This document shows, piece after piece, positions 52,096 through 61,034 of a stretch of 64,000 nt of DNA (the stretch's first letter is position 1; each line of letters starts with the position of its first letter). The notes under the pieces were generated by a model. That model was not told the DNA's origin. It made no database searches and saw only the letters and a program-made list of their open reading frames with translations. Made by a program: the position numbers and the translations under genes. The stretch lies in contig NZ_CP060404.1 of NCBI RefSeq assembly GCF_014295035.1, forward strand, positions 8,286,501 through 8,350,500, in the 5' to 3' direction. Origin of the DNA: Streptomyces buecherae. GTDB lineage: Bacteria > Actinomycetota > Actinomycetes > Streptomycetales > Streptomycetaceae.

Positions 52096-53112
52096 CTACC
52101 GGCGCGGGGGCTCCTCGCGGACCACCTGGCGCGGGTCCTTGTCCTCGCGCAGCCCGAGGAAGCGCGGGTGGCGCAGCATGCCGTCCCGGGTCCACTCGGT
52201 GAAGGCCACCTCGGCCACCAGCTCGGGGCGCACCCAGTGCGCCCGACGCTCGCGCACCGCGTCGGTGAACGGCGACGTGCCGCTGGCCAGCTCCCCCAGC
52301 CGCGCGCTGAGCCTCCGCAGCACGGCCTCGGTGTAACCCGTGCCGACCTTGCCCGCGTACCGCAGCCGGCCGTGCGCGTGGTAGCCGAGCAACAAGGCGC
52401 CGAACCCGGTCCTGCTGCCCGACGGCTCGGTGAAGCCGCCGATGACGAACTCCTGCCCGCGCGAGCACTTCAGCTTCAGCCAGTCGGGTGATCTGCGCGG
52501 TACGTAGCCGCCCTGCGCCCGCTTGGCGATCAGCCCCTCCCAGCCCCAGGCACACGCCTGGTCGAGCAGGTCCTGACCGCCCTCGTTGCGGTGCGGGTTC
52601 AGTCGCAGCGGCTCCCCGAACGTCAGGGCCCGGCGCAGCAGCGACTTGCGGACCCGCAACGGCAACCGCGTGGTCCGGAACCCGTCCAGCGCCAGCAGGT
52701 CGAACAGGTAGTACGTGACGGCGACGCCGGTGGCCCGGGCCCGGCGCGGATCGGTGAGCCCCATGCGCTGCTGGAGCCGGGCGAAGTCGGTGCGCCCGCG
52801 CCAGAGGGCGACCACCTCGCCGTCCACGGTGAAGTCCGCGCACGGCTGCGCCGTCAGCGCCTCGACCAGTTCCGGATACGTGCCGCCCAGGTCCTGCCCG
52901 CTGCGCGAGAACAGCCGCGCCTCACCGCCCGACTCGCGCACCGCCAGCGCCCGCACCCCGTCGAGCTTGCGCTCGAACACCCACCCGTCGCCGAACGTCC
53001 GCAGATCGCTGAGCTGGGCGAGCATCGGTCGCGCCGCCAGCTCACGGCCCGGCGGCGCGACCGACAACAACTCCCGCTGCGCGGCGGGCAGCCCGGCCAG
53101 CAGTTCGCTCAT
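52096..53112 (-). CDS. ligD: LigD ligase domain as a standalone ATP-dependent DNA ligase
   Basis: A 338-residue ATP-dependent ligase of LigD type: nucleotidyl-accepting lysine in FERKLDGVRA (about residue 50), VDGEVVAL (motif III region), YYLFDLLAL, WEGLIAKR (motif IV) and DWLKLKC (motif V), then an OB-fold. It completes nick sealing in non-homologous end joining. It starts inside the stop of the upstream phosphoesterase gene (4-bp overlap), so those two LigD domains are coupled but unfused, while the polymerase domain is at 21.6 kb. Confidence 0.92.
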   Translation of the reverse strand: MSELLAGLPAAQRELLSVAPPGRELAARPMLAQLSDLRTFGDGWVFERKLDGVRALAVRESGGEARLFSRSGQDLGGTYPELVEALTAQPCADFTVDGEVVALWRGRTDFARLQQRMGLTDPRRARATGVAVTYYLFDLLALDGFRTTRLPLRVRKSLLRRALTFGEPLRLNPHRNEGGQDLLDQACAWGWEGLIAKRAQGGYVPRRSPDWLKLKCSRGQEFVIGGFTEPSGSRTGFGALLLGYHAHGRLRYAGKVGTGYTEAVLRRLSARLGELASGTSPFTDAVRERRAHWVRPELVAEVAFTEWTRDGMLRHPRFLGLREDKDPRQVVREEPPRR

Positions 53113-53738
53113 CTTCGCGCGCTCCCACCCGCCGGCCGCCCCTCAGCCACCTGGCGAAGGGTGCGCCCGGTGCGCACCGAGCGGGCGCGGGCCGGGTCCG
53201 GCGTTCCGCGCTGCCGGGCGGAGCCCGCCCGGCCCTCCTTGACCAGCGGCCAGGACTCCCGCTCGCCGTCGCCACCGCGGAAGCGGGTGAGCGCGAAGCC
53301 GCCGCGCAGCTTGCCCCCGTCGAGGTGGAACGAGACGTGTCCGGCCGCCAGCGCGTCGGCGAACGGCACCGGTCGGTTCCGCTTGTCGTGGGTGAGCGGA
53401 CGGTAGGTGCCCTCGTCCCAGACGATCACGGTGCCCGCCCCGTACTCGCCCTCCGCGATGACGCCCTCGAAGTCGCGGTACTCCAGCGGATGGTCCTCCG
53501 TGGACATGGCGAGCCGCTTGTCCTCCGGGTGGGTGGACGGGCCCTTCGACACGGACCACGACCTGAGCACACCGTCCACCTCCAGGCGGAAGTCGAAGTG
53601 CGGGGTGCTCGCGTCGTGGATCTGGACGACGAAGCACGGGGCGGTGGTCCCGGACGGGCCCGCGTCGCCGCGCGGCTCGGTGGTCCGGTCGAAGTGGCGC
53701 TTGCGCCGGTAGGTCTCCAGCGGGTGGCCGCGGCTCAT
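53109..53738 (-). CDS. ligD: LigD 3'-phosphoesterase domain as a standalone protein
   Basis: A 209-residue LigD-type phosphoesterase. Its core, FVVQIHDASTPHFDFRLEVD followed by SWSVSKGPSTHP, contains the His, Asp and Glu metal ligands; AEGEYGAGTVIVWDEG closes the fold. The domain removes 3' ribonucleotides and phosphates from DNA ends so that joining can proceed. It is translationally coupled to the ligase gene. The C-terminal 45 residues are basic and Pro/Arg-rich. In many bacteria this domain is fused to the ligase and polymerase domains. Confidence 0.9.
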   Translation of the reverse strand: MSRGHPLETYRRKRHFDRTTEPRGDAGPSGTTAPCFVVQIHDASTPHFDFRLEVDGVLRSWSVSKGPSTHPEDKRLAMSTEDHPLEYRDFEGVIAEGEYGAGTVIVWDEGTYRPLTHDKRNRPVPFADALAAGHVSFHLDGGKLRGGFALTRFRGGDGERESWPLVKEGRAGSARQRGTPDPARARSVRTGRTLRQVAEGRPAGGSARR

Positions 53739-53751
53739 GGCGTCCCGGACC

Positions 53752-53982
53752 TCACGCGGACAGCGCGGGCCCGTTCCCCTCGGCCGTGGCCCAGGCCAGT
53801 TGCCGACGCGCCGCGCTCAGGGCCGCCTCTATCTCGCGTGTCCCGGTCGTCACGCACAACGTGTAGACCACGTCCTCCATGCGACGGCGCTCGTGCCCGT
53901 CGTGGGCGGCGGCGCACCGCGCGCGCAGCGCCTCGTACCGGTCGATGAGCTCGCGCAGCACCGAGGGGTGAGCCATCAGCAT
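53752..53982 (-). CDS. DUF5133 family protein
   Basis: A 76-residue protein matching the Streptomyces DUF5133 family: MLMAHPSVLRELIDRYEALR at the start, VVYTLCVTTGTREIEAAL in the middle. Function is unknown; these small proteins are often seen near regulators. AAGGAG lies 8 bases before the ATG at 53982. It is 14 bp upstream of the phosphoesterase gene on the same strand and may be co-transcribed with it. Confidence 0.88.
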   Translation of the reverse strand: MLMAHPSVLRELIDRYEALRARCAAAHDGHERRRMEDVVYTLCVTTGTREIEAALSAARRQLAWATAEGNGPALSA

Positions 53983-54315
53983 CCTGGATCTCCTTGTCGC
54001 CGTACGCGCCGCCCGCGGGTCGGGGCATACCCCGGCGGCGACTCCTGACCATGGTGCCGGTGGGCGGGCTGCCCCGCACGGCGAGCGCGTCCCGGCCCGG
54101 GGGGCGGGACGCGCTGGGGTCATCGGGGCGAAGGGGTCGGCAGCGGGAATCGGTTGTCCGGGGCGCGCGGTGCGCGGCCCGGGGATGGTGGGTGTGAGAG
54201 GCCGGGGGAGTGGGGAGGGCTCGGGCGCGGGGCGCCACCCCGCGCCCGAGCGGGAACGGCGAGGGCTGGCGCCCGCGCCCACCACTCGCGGACGCCCGCC
54301 CTCGCCTCGATGGCC
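53983..54315. other. Intergenic region, no gene seen
   Basis: About 330 bp of GC-rich sequence between two leftward genes. It probably holds the promoter of the DUF5133 and LigD unit. Open frames here are Arg/Pro/Gly-rich and lack ribosome sites. Confidence 0.5.
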
Positions 54316-54735
54316 TCAGCGGTCGCTGGAGAGCGCGTCTATCAGTTCGCCGGCCTTGGAGTCGGGCAGTGCCCTCGCCGCGTCGGCCAGCGCGACGATG
54401 CCCACCAGGTCGTGCCCGTCGATGACCGGCAGCCGGCGCACCTTGTGGTGCTTCATCGTGGCGAGCACCTCCTCGACGCTGTCGTCGGCGCCGATGGTCA
54501 CCGCCTCACCCTGGGCCAACTCGCCCGTCTTCGTGCTCTCCGGGTCCTTGCCCGCGCCGAGCACCTTGACCACGATGTCGCGGTCCGTGAGCATGCCCTT
54601 GAGTTTGTTGTCCGTACCACAGATGGGCAGTGCCCCCACGCCCAGCGTGGTCAGCTTCTGGGCACCTGCCAGGACGCTCTCGTCGGCGCCCACACACGTC
54701 GCGTCGGGGGTCATGATGTCGCGAGCCGTAGCCAC
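54316..54735 (-). CDS. CBS-domain pair protein
   Basis: A 139-residue protein consisting of two CBS motifs, each ending in the typical G-x-hhT/S-x-x-Dh core: KGMLTDRDIVVK in the first and VGIVALADAARA in the second, with RRLPVIDGHDLVG between. The N terminus ARDIMTPDATCV is the usual start of Streptomyces stand-alone CBS proteins. These bind adenosine nucleotides and may sense energy state; partner unknown. The GTG start has a GGTGGTGA site. Confidence 0.88.
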   Translation of the reverse strand: MATARDIMTPDATCVGADESVLAGAQKLTTLGVGALPICGTDNKLKGMLTDRDIVVKVLGAGKDPESTKTGELAQGEAVTIGADDSVEEVLATMKHHKVRRLPVIDGHDLVGIVALADAARALPDSKAGELIDALSSDR

Positions 54736-54963
54736 AGTTCACCACCATCTCGCTCTGTCGAGCGCGTCGGGATCAGGAACGACGTCCGGGTGCCCGAGCG
54801 GATGGGGAACAAACAGCGATTCTCCAACGAGTGGGCCGCCCCGGGTGCCACGGCACGCGTCCGGCCCGAGGCGCCCTCCCGCCGGCGACGCCCGACTCGG
54901 TACGGACTGCTCCCGGTCGAGCCCCCACCGGTGCCGTCCCGCGCTCCCCGCCATCGCCCAGCG

Positions 54964-56052
54964 CTACGGTCGCTCGCCCACGCCCGTCGCCAACTCCCCG
55001 AACCTGCCGCCCGCGACGCTGCCGGCGAGCGGCGGGGTCGGGGCGCCGACGGGGTCCCGGAGCCCACGCAGCAACTCCCCCAACGCCTGCACGGAGCTGT
55101 ACCGGGGGACCCAGTCGAGTTCGGCCGCGGCCCGGCCGGTGTCCATGACGGGCACCCGCAGCACCGTACGGAGCAGGCCCGGCGTGGCCGGCACGAGGTG
55201 GAGTCGCCACAGCGCGGACACGGCGGCCGTCGCCACCGCGGCGGGCACCCGCACCACGCGGGCGCCCAGCACCTTCCCCAACAGATGGGCGTCGACCACC
55301 GGGTCCGCCGCGATGTTGAACGCGCCGCGCACCGGACGCAGCACCGCCTGCGCGAACGCCGCCGCCGCGTCATCGGTGTGCAGCACCTGGAAGCGCAGCC
55401 CGGGCAGGTTCGGCACCACGGGCACGACACCGGGGCGCACCAACCTCCCCGGCACGAAGGGGCCCGCGAACAACCTGCGTTGTTCGGGCGCGGCCGATCG
55501 CTGGAAGACGAACCCCGGCCGCATCCGCACCACCCGCAGGTCGGGGTGGTCCCGCTCGAAGGAGTCCAGCGCCCGCTCCACGTACGCCTTCTCCCGCGGG
55601 TAGGCCGCCTCCGGCCAGCCGTGTGTGGGCCACTCCTCGGACACGGCCCGGTCCTTGGGACCGGGCGAGTAGGCGCCGACCGACGAGGAGTAGACCAGGG
55701 CCGGGACCCGAGCGGTGGCCGCGGCCTCGAAGACGCGCAGGCTGCCGAGCACGTTGGTGCGCCAGGTGGTCACCGGGTCATGGGTCGGCTGGAACAGCCA
55801 GGCCAGGTGCACCACCGCGGCGGCGCCCCGAAAGTGCTCGGCCAACTCGTCGGGCCGCCCCGCGCCGACGTCGTAGCTGAGCCAACGCGTCTTCGGCGGC
55901 GTCCAGTCGGGGACCCGGCGCGCCAGGCCCAGGATCGAGCCGATCCGTGGGTCGGCGCCCAGCGCGCGGATCAGACCGGTGCCGATGTTGCCGGTGGCCC
56001 CGACGACCACGACGTCCAGGGGACGCTCGTCGGGTGGGTTGGGCTTGGCCAT
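54964..56052 (-). CDS. NAD-dependent epimerase/dehydratase (extended SDR)
   Basis: A 362-residue extended short-chain dehydrogenase: NAD-binding VVVGATGNIGTGLIRAL, the acidic RWLSYDVGAG, VVHLAWLFQPTHDP, the active-site Ser/Tyr-Lys pair in VYSSSVGAYSP and AYPREKAYVE, and a substrate domain. Such enzymes epimerise or reduce NDP-sugars or act as general NAD(P)-dependent reductases. ATG at 56052 has GGAAGGAA upstream; an earlier in-frame ATG lacks one. It stands alone on this strand with no partner sugar genes, so the substrate is open. Confidence 0.88.
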   Translation of the reverse strand: MAKPNPPDERPLDVVVVGATGNIGTGLIRALGADPRIGSILGLARRVPDWTPPKTRWLSYDVGAGRPDELAEHFRGAAAVVHLAWLFQPTHDPVTTWRTNVLGSLRVFEAAATARVPALVYSSSVGAYSPGPKDRAVSEEWPTHGWPEAAYPREKAYVERALDSFERDHPDLRVVRMRPGFVFQRSAAPEQRRLFAGPFVPGRLVRPGVVPVVPNLPGLRFQVLHTDDAAAAFAQAVLRPVRGAFNIAADPVVDAHLLGKVLGARVVRVPAAVATAAVSALWRLHLVPATPGLLRTVLRVPVMDTGRAAAELDWVPRYSSVQALGELLRGLRDPVGAPTPPLAGSVAGGRFGELATGVGERP

Positions 56053-56134
56053 GGCGCGGTTCCTTCCGGGGTCCACGGGCGGGATGCCCCGGGTTGCCCG
56101 CGCGGCGCGCGATAAACGTACTGCTCGGACGGTG

Positions 56135-56350
56135 TCAGTCGGCGGAGTGCGCCGCGTCGCCGTCCTCGGAGTGGTGTTCCCGGCCCGCGGGGTCGTTGGC
56201 CTGCCGCTGGGCGTGCGGGCTGGGCGTCAGGGTGTCCCCGGCCGTGCTGTCGCGCCGGGCGTTCCGCTCGTCCGTCACGTCCGTCTCCGCGTCCTCGACC
56301 GCGTGCGCCACTTCCCGCGCCGCCGACTCGGTTCGTTCACTCTCACGCAC
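56135..56350 (-). CDS. Small hydrophilic protein of unknown function
   Basis: A 71-residue, highly charged protein (RESERTESAAREVAHAVEDA) rich in Asp, Glu, Arg and Ala, with no cysteine, hydrophobic segment or known motif; it is probably intrinsically disordered. The GTG start has a good GGAGGG 8 bases upstream, which is the main reason to call it. It lies between the SDR gene and another small acidic gene, on the same strand. Confidence 0.6.
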   Translation of the reverse strand: MRESERTESAAREVAHAVEDAETDVTDERNARRDSTAGDTLTPSPHAQRQANDPAGREHHSEDGDAAHSAD

Positions 56351-56422
56351 CGTTGATCCCTCCTCCCGGGGCGCGCCAGGCGCGCCCCCCGTGTCCGGTC
56401 GTACGCCGCTGGCCACCCGAGG

Positions 56423-56671
56423 TCACCCCGGGTGCTCGGGCACGTCGGGCTCGTCCTCCGGGCGCTCGCCGACCCGATCGTCCTCGGAGCGCGGCGGCCG
56501 TCCCGAGGCGTCGGTGTTCGCCTCCGGCACCTCGACCCTGGGCGGCAGGTCGGGCGTCAGTTGCGTCTCGTCCGCTTCCTTGGGATCTACCTGCTCCGGC
56601 CGGGTGGCCGCGCCGGTCTCCTCCGGCTCCGTCTGTCGCTGCTCTGCTTGAGGCTGCTCTGTGGGGCACAT
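56423..56671 (-). CDS. Small acidic disordered protein of unknown function
   Basis: An 82-residue protein rich in Pro, Glu, Asp and Gln (TEQPQAEQRQTEPEETG), probably disordered. No family is recognised. The start is uncertain: ATG at 56671 has no good site, and an in-frame ATG at 56689 (MGYPGP) is an alternative. Codon use is like the neighbouring genes, which favours a real gene, but confidence is modest. Confidence 0.45.
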   Translation of the reverse strand: MCPTEQPQAEQRQTEPEETGAATRPEQVDPKEADETQLTPDLPPRVEVPEANTDASGRPPRSEDDRVGERPEDEPDVPEHPG

Positions 56672-56896
56672 GGGACCCGGGTACCCCATGATCCCGGCCC
56701 GACTCTTCGCGAACGGCCCCAACCGCGCGTACGGCGAACACCCACCGCTGGCCGTACGCCCAGCGGGCGAGCGAGCAGGCCACGAGTCCGTGCCGGCGCG
56801 GACCGAGGTTTGCCGGCCGGCCACCCGGGTTACCCGGCGTGACCTAGGCAGCAGTGCCGCCCCGGAGTTCGCCACGCCCACCGCTTTGGAGTGATC

Positions 56897-58081
56897 ATGA
56901 GGGCCCTGACCTGGCACGGTAAGCGCGATGTGCGGGTGGACACCGTCCCCGACCCGCACATCACCGAGCCGACCGACATCATCGTCCGCGTCACCTCGAG
57001 CGGCATCTGCGGGTCCGACCTCCACCTCTACGAGGTCCTCGGCCCCTACCTGGAGCCCGGCGACATCCTCGGCCACGAGCCCATGGGCATCGTCGAGGAA
57101 GTGGGCTCCGAGGTCACCGCGGTGGCGCCGGGCGACCGGGTGGTCATCCCGTTCAACGTCTCGTGCGGCACCTGCTGGATGTGCGGCCAGGGCCTGCACT
57201 CGCAGTGCGAGACCACCCAGGTGCGTGAGCGCGGCATGGGGGCGTCGCTGTTCGGCTACACCAAGCTGTACGGGCAGGTGCCGGGCGGCCAGGCGGAGTT
57301 GCTGCGCGTGCCGTTCGGCAACACGCTGCCCGTCAAGGTGCCGCACGGCCCGCCGGACGACCGGTTCGTCTACCTGTCCGATGTCCTGCCCACCGCGTGG
57401 CAGGCGGTGGCGTACGCGGGCATCCCCCCGGGTGGCAGCGTCACCGTGCTGGGCCTCGGCCCGATCGGTGACATGGCCGCCCGCGTCGCGCTGCACCGGG
57501 GCGCGAGCCAGGTGATCGGCGTCGACCTGGTCCCCGAACGCCTGGCCAGGGCCCGCGCGCGCGGCGTGCACACCCTCGACCTGAACGCGTACGGCAAGGA
57601 CCTGGGGGACGAGGTGCGCCGACTGACGGATGGGCGGGGCACGGACGCGGTCATCGACGCCGTGGGCATGGAGGCGCACGGAGCCGCCCCCATCAAGGCC
57701 GCCCAGCAACTCGTGGGAAAGCTGCCCAGCAAGATCGGCCAACGGGTCATGGGCCGCGCCGGCATGGACAGCATGGCGGCCTTCAACCTGGCCGTCGACG
57801 TCGTACGCCGCGGCGGCACCATCTCCCTCAGCGGCGTCTACGGCGGGGCCATGGACCCGGTACCGATGATGACCCTCTTCGACAAGCAGATCCAGCTCCG
57901 CATGGGGCAGGCCAACGTCAGGCGCTGGGTCCCGGACATCCTGCCGCTCCTCGACGAGACCGACGTGCTCGGCGTGGACGACTTCGCCACCCACCGGCTG
58001 CCCCTGGAACAGGCACCGGACGCCTACCGCACGTTCCAGGCCAAGGAAGACGGCATGATCAAGACGCTGCTGACCATCTGA
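56897..58081 (+). CDS. Zinc-dependent alcohol/formaldehyde dehydrogenase-like
   Basis: A 394-residue medium-chain dehydrogenase. Zinc ligands are in SGICGSDLHLYE and ILGHEPMG, and the structural-zinc lobe in CGTCWMCGQGLHSQC. The NAD-binding region reads VLGLGPIGDMAARVAL with GVDLVPER. Its length, the DLHLYEVLG loop and the long insert resemble glutathione-independent formaldehyde dehydrogenases and related uncharacterised enzymes. ATG at 56897 follows TTGGAG; a GTG 6 bp upstream is in frame but overlaps that site. A long terminator hairpin follows. Confidence 0.9.
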   Translation: MRALTWHGKRDVRVDTVPDPHITEPTDIIVRVTSSGICGSDLHLYEVLGPYLEPGDILGHEPMGIVEEVGSEVTAVAPGDRVVIPFNVSCGTCWMCGQGLHSQCETTQVRERGMGASLFGYTKLYGQVPGGQAELLRVPFGNTLPVKVPHGPPDDRFVYLSDVLPTAWQAVAYAGIPPGGSVTVLGLGPIGDMAARVALHRGASQVIGVDLVPERLARARARGVHTLDLNAYGKDLGDEVRRLTDGRGTDAVIDAVGMEAHGAAPIKAAQQLVGKLPSKIGQRVMGRAGMDSMAAFNLAVDVVRRGGTISLSGVYGGAMDPVPMMTLFDKQIQLRMGQANVRRWVPDILPLLDETDVLGVDDFATHRLPLEQAPDAYRTFQAKEDGMIKTLLTI

Positions 58082-58094
58082 GCGCGCGGCCCCG

Positions 58095-58137
58095 CCGGTC
58101 CGAACCCCCGCGCGGCCCGCGCGGGGGTTCGGACCGG
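58095..58137. terminator. Very strong bidirectional terminator
   Basis: A perfect 20-bp stem (58095-58114 with 58118-58137) with only a 3-nt loop (58115-58117) lies 14 bp after the dehydrogenase stop and 46 bp before the convergent STAND gene stop. Confidence 0.93.
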
Positions 58138-58183
58138 CCCGCGCGGTGACATCGCGCCCCGACCCGGCGACCCCGCCCCCGCG

Positions 58184-60217
58184 TCAGCGCTCCGGCGCGA
58201 GCGTGATGGCCAGGGCGGCCTGCGGGTCCGCGCTGGCGCCCCGCTCGAAGGCGGCCTCGTACGCCACGTCCCCGGCGGCGGCCCGCGCCGCGCGCTCGAA
58301 CCTCTCGCGCACCGCGCGCACCTCCAGCGTGCCCTGCTCGGCATCGCCCACGGTGCGCCAGTACGCCTGGCCCACCCCGTACACCAACGCGGCCTGCTCA
58401 CCGTCGCCCTGCGCCGCGATCGCGGCGGCCAGCAGGTCGAGCCCCAGCGCGATGCCGAAGCTGTCGCCCATCTGCTCCTTGCCCGACAGCATCGCCCGCG
58501 CGTGCTCCGCCGCCTCCCGGGGACGGTTGGACAGCAGGGCTATCAGGGCGAGCTGGTGCTCCACGTACGCCCGCGTCCAGTACTCGCCGATCTCCGCGCA
58601 ACCCGCGCGCAACCGCAGTGCCTCCGTCCTGGCCTCGGGCAACCTGCCGACCGCGGTGAGCGCGAAGACGTGCGCCAGGTGACAGCGGAGCCGGGAGGCC
58701 GAGTCGAAGGGCTGGCCCGGGATGCTGGCCAGCGCGTGACCGGTCAGCACCCGCGCGGTGAGCGGTTCGCCGCGCAGCAGCGAGCTGAGCCCCGCGAGGT
58801 AGGCAGCCGCCAACCGCGCCTCGTCGTCGCGGCTGTCCCGGGCGGCGATCGCGCACCGGTCGCTGATGTCGCGGGCGGCGGTGAACTCGCCCTGGAGCGT
58901 GAGCGTCACGCCCAGCGCCCACAGCCCCCGGGTGCGTTCCTGGCTCGGCGTCTGGCACAGCGCCAGGGCGCGCTCCAGGTAGTCGCGCGCCTGGCGCAGA
59001 CGCCCGCAGCAGCTCCAGAAGTAGCCCACCAGTCCCGCCAGTTCGAGCGCCAGGATCGGCCGGGTGACCAGCAGGTGGTCCAGGGCGGCGCACAACTCGG
59101 TGTGGGCGTGCGAGATCCGGCCGTACCAGCTCACCTGGTCGATGCTCAGCCACCCGGCCTCGGCCTGACGCGCGAGCCCGAGGAAGTACTCCGCGTGCCG
59201 GTCGGCCAGTACGGTGTCCTCGCCGGCCGCCCGCAACCACTCGGCGCCGTACTCGCGCAGCGTGTCCAGCATCCGGTAGCCGTCGCCGTCCCGGCTCAGC
59301 ACCGACTTGACGAGCAGCCCGCCGAGCGCGCCCCGCACCGCGTCGGCCGGCAGTTGGGCGTCCGCGCACACCGCGTGCACCCACGCCGCGTCGAACCGGT
59401 CACGGAAGACGGAGAGCCGCGCCCACAGCAGCCGCTCCGCCGGCGTGCACAGCCCGTGGCTCCAGCCGATGGCGGTCCGCAGCGTCTGGTGCCGCTGCGG
59501 CCACACGCGCTCGCTGTGTTCCAGCACGTCCAACCGGGAGACCAGCCGATCGTGGAGGTCGGCCACCGAACGCCGGGTCACCTGCGCGGCGGCCAGCTCC
59601 AGTGACAGCGGGATGCCCTCCAGGCGTTGGCACAGGGCCCGGGCCGCCGCGCGCTCCTCCACCGCCTCGAACGAGCACCCGGGCGCCGCCACCTTGGCCC
59701 GTTGCGTGAACAACGCCAACGCGTCCGGGCCGTCCGGAGCCAACGGGGGGACGGCGATGACCCGTTCGCGCGGCAGCTCCAGCGGCTGCCTGCTGGTGAT
59801 GAGCAGGGTCAGCCCGGGGGCGGTCATCAACAGGTCGCCCACCAGGTGCCGACACGGCTCGACCAGGTGCTCACACGAGTCGAGCACCAGCAGGAGCCGC
59901 CTGTCGCCCAACCACTCGCACAGGTCCTCCACCGGTATGCCGGGCGTGTGGTCCAACAGGTCCACCGCGTCGGAGACCGTGGCGAGCAGGAGCCGGTCGC
60001 CGTCCAGCGGCGACAGGTCGGCCCACCACACCCCGTCGGGGTAGCGCGGCGCGGCGTGCGCGGCAGCGCGCAGCGCCAGTCTCGTCTTGCCCACGCCGCC
60101 GGCGCCGGTCAGCGTCACCAACCGCTCGCTGCCGAGCGCCGCCGCCAGCCGGGCCAGTTCGGCCTTGCGTCCTACGAAGCTGGACGTCTCTTCGGGAATG
60201 TGCCCCACCACGCGCAC
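58184..60217 (-). CDS. STAND ATPase (NB-ARC/TPR) regulator without DNA-binding domain
   Basis: A 677-residue protein with an N-terminal STAND ATPase: FVGRKAELARLAAAL, Walker A LTGAGGVGKTRLALR, Walker B LLLVLDSCEHLV and ITSRQPLELPRE, then a helical TPR-like region ending LAITLAPER. Relatives in Streptomyces normally add a C-terminal LuxR or N-terminal SARP DNA-binding domain; here the frame stops before any HTH, so it may act through protein contacts. Start is uncertain: the GTG at 60217 is followed by conserved sequence but lacks a strong ribosome site; the frame extends far upstream in non-protein-like sequence. Confidence 0.85.
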   Translation of the reverse strand: MRVVGHIPEETSSFVGRKAELARLAAALGSERLVTLTGAGGVGKTRLALRAAAHAAPRYPDGVWWADLSPLDGDRLLLATVSDAVDLLDHTPGIPVEDLCEWLGDRRLLLVLDSCEHLVEPCRHLVGDLLMTAPGLTLLITSRQPLELPRERVIAVPPLAPDGPDALALFTQRAKVAAPGCSFEAVEERAAARALCQRLEGIPLSLELAAAQVTRRSVADLHDRLVSRLDVLEHSERVWPQRHQTLRTAIGWSHGLCTPAERLLWARLSVFRDRFDAAWVHAVCADAQLPADAVRGALGGLLVKSVLSRDGDGYRMLDTLREYGAEWLRAAGEDTVLADRHAEYFLGLARQAEAGWLSIDQVSWYGRISHAHTELCAALDHLLVTRPILALELAGLVGYFWSCCGRLRQARDYLERALALCQTPSQERTRGLWALGVTLTLQGEFTAARDISDRCAIAARDSRDDEARLAAAYLAGLSSLLRGEPLTARVLTGHALASIPGQPFDSASRLRCHLAHVFALTAVGRLPEARTEALRLRAGCAEIGEYWTRAYVEHQLALIALLSNRPREAAEHARAMLSGKEQMGDSFGIALGLDLLAAAIAAQGDGEQAALVYGVGQAYWRTVGDAEQGTLEVRAVRERFERAARAAAGDVAYEAAFERGASADPQAALAITLAPER

Positions 60218-61010
60218 ATTCTGACCCACGCCGTGCCCCGGACGGCAACCGCGCCAACGCTCCTGACGGAGCACGGCGCACACCCGGTGGCGTGCGCGGC
60301 AGGCGGTGTACCCCATGGCGCGGGGCCGGCCAGCAACCCCTCCGGGAGAACCGAAGAACGACCCGTTTGCCGCACAACCGCCCTCCTGGGCGGGTGGCGA
60401 TTCGGACACCAAGCCGAATGCGCACACCGGATCACGAGCGCGCCACGGTCCCCGCGCCGACGCGCGCCCGAAAAGCCGAGCACACGCTCGCCGGCACCGA
60501 ACCGGAACGCCGCGCGGGGCCGCCATATCCCGCCTGACCGCGAGGAACGCCCCGCCGCCCGACTCGCGTCGAGCGGCTGCGACCCGCAAGCGGAACCCCC
60601 GAGCGGGGCCGATCTCCCGCCCCGCGTGTCGCGTTCCGACCCGCGGCCACGCGCCGCCCCGGTCACCTGACGTACGAGCGGCAGGGGCGGGCCAGGCCCC
60701 TCGGCCGGGACGCCGGGGAACTCCTCCGGGCGGCGAGGGAACGCCCCGCCCGAGCCGCTTCGGCGTGCGCCCCGATGCGCCGTACGGGGCGCCGGCAGGC
60801 GTGATGAGAACGCCGCCGGCGTACGGGAGCGTACGGGCGGCGCACACGCGGGCCACACGCCCGATTCGCGCCTGCGCGCCGCCCGCACGAGCCGCGCATC
60901 CGTACGCTCCGTACCGCCGTGCGCCCGCGCGTGCCCGTGCGGGTGGGGGAGTTGGGGGCAGGAGAGGTGGGCGCGTAGCGCGTGGTCGCGCCGGGAAAGC
61001 CTCGCGCGGT
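60218..61010. other. Long intergenic region, no gene seen
   Basis: About 790 bp between two leftward genes. Composition is extremely GC-rich; GTACGG or CGTACG recurs at least five times (around 60670, 60783, 60820, 60832, 60900) and may be part of regulatory DNA. Open frames are Arg/Gly/Pro-rich and not credible. The promoter of the STAND gene is expected near its left end. Confidence 0.5.
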
Positions 61011-61034
61011 CAGCCGGTCAGCCGGTCAGCCGGT
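61011..61034. repeat. 8-bp tandem repeat overlapping a gene end
   Basis: Three perfect CAGCCGGT units; the middle one ends at, and the third overlaps, the stop codon of the SUKH-domain gene (61026-61028). It recalls the tandem repeat at 26656-26725, where a stop codon is also duplicated. Confidence 0.85.

Noticed and set aside
60172..60888. Open frames upstream of the STAND ATPase that would extend its N terminus by more than 200 residues
   Set aside because: The added sequence is Arg/Gly/Pro-rich and unlike the conserved ATPase start (FVGRKAELARL); it is probably untranslated.
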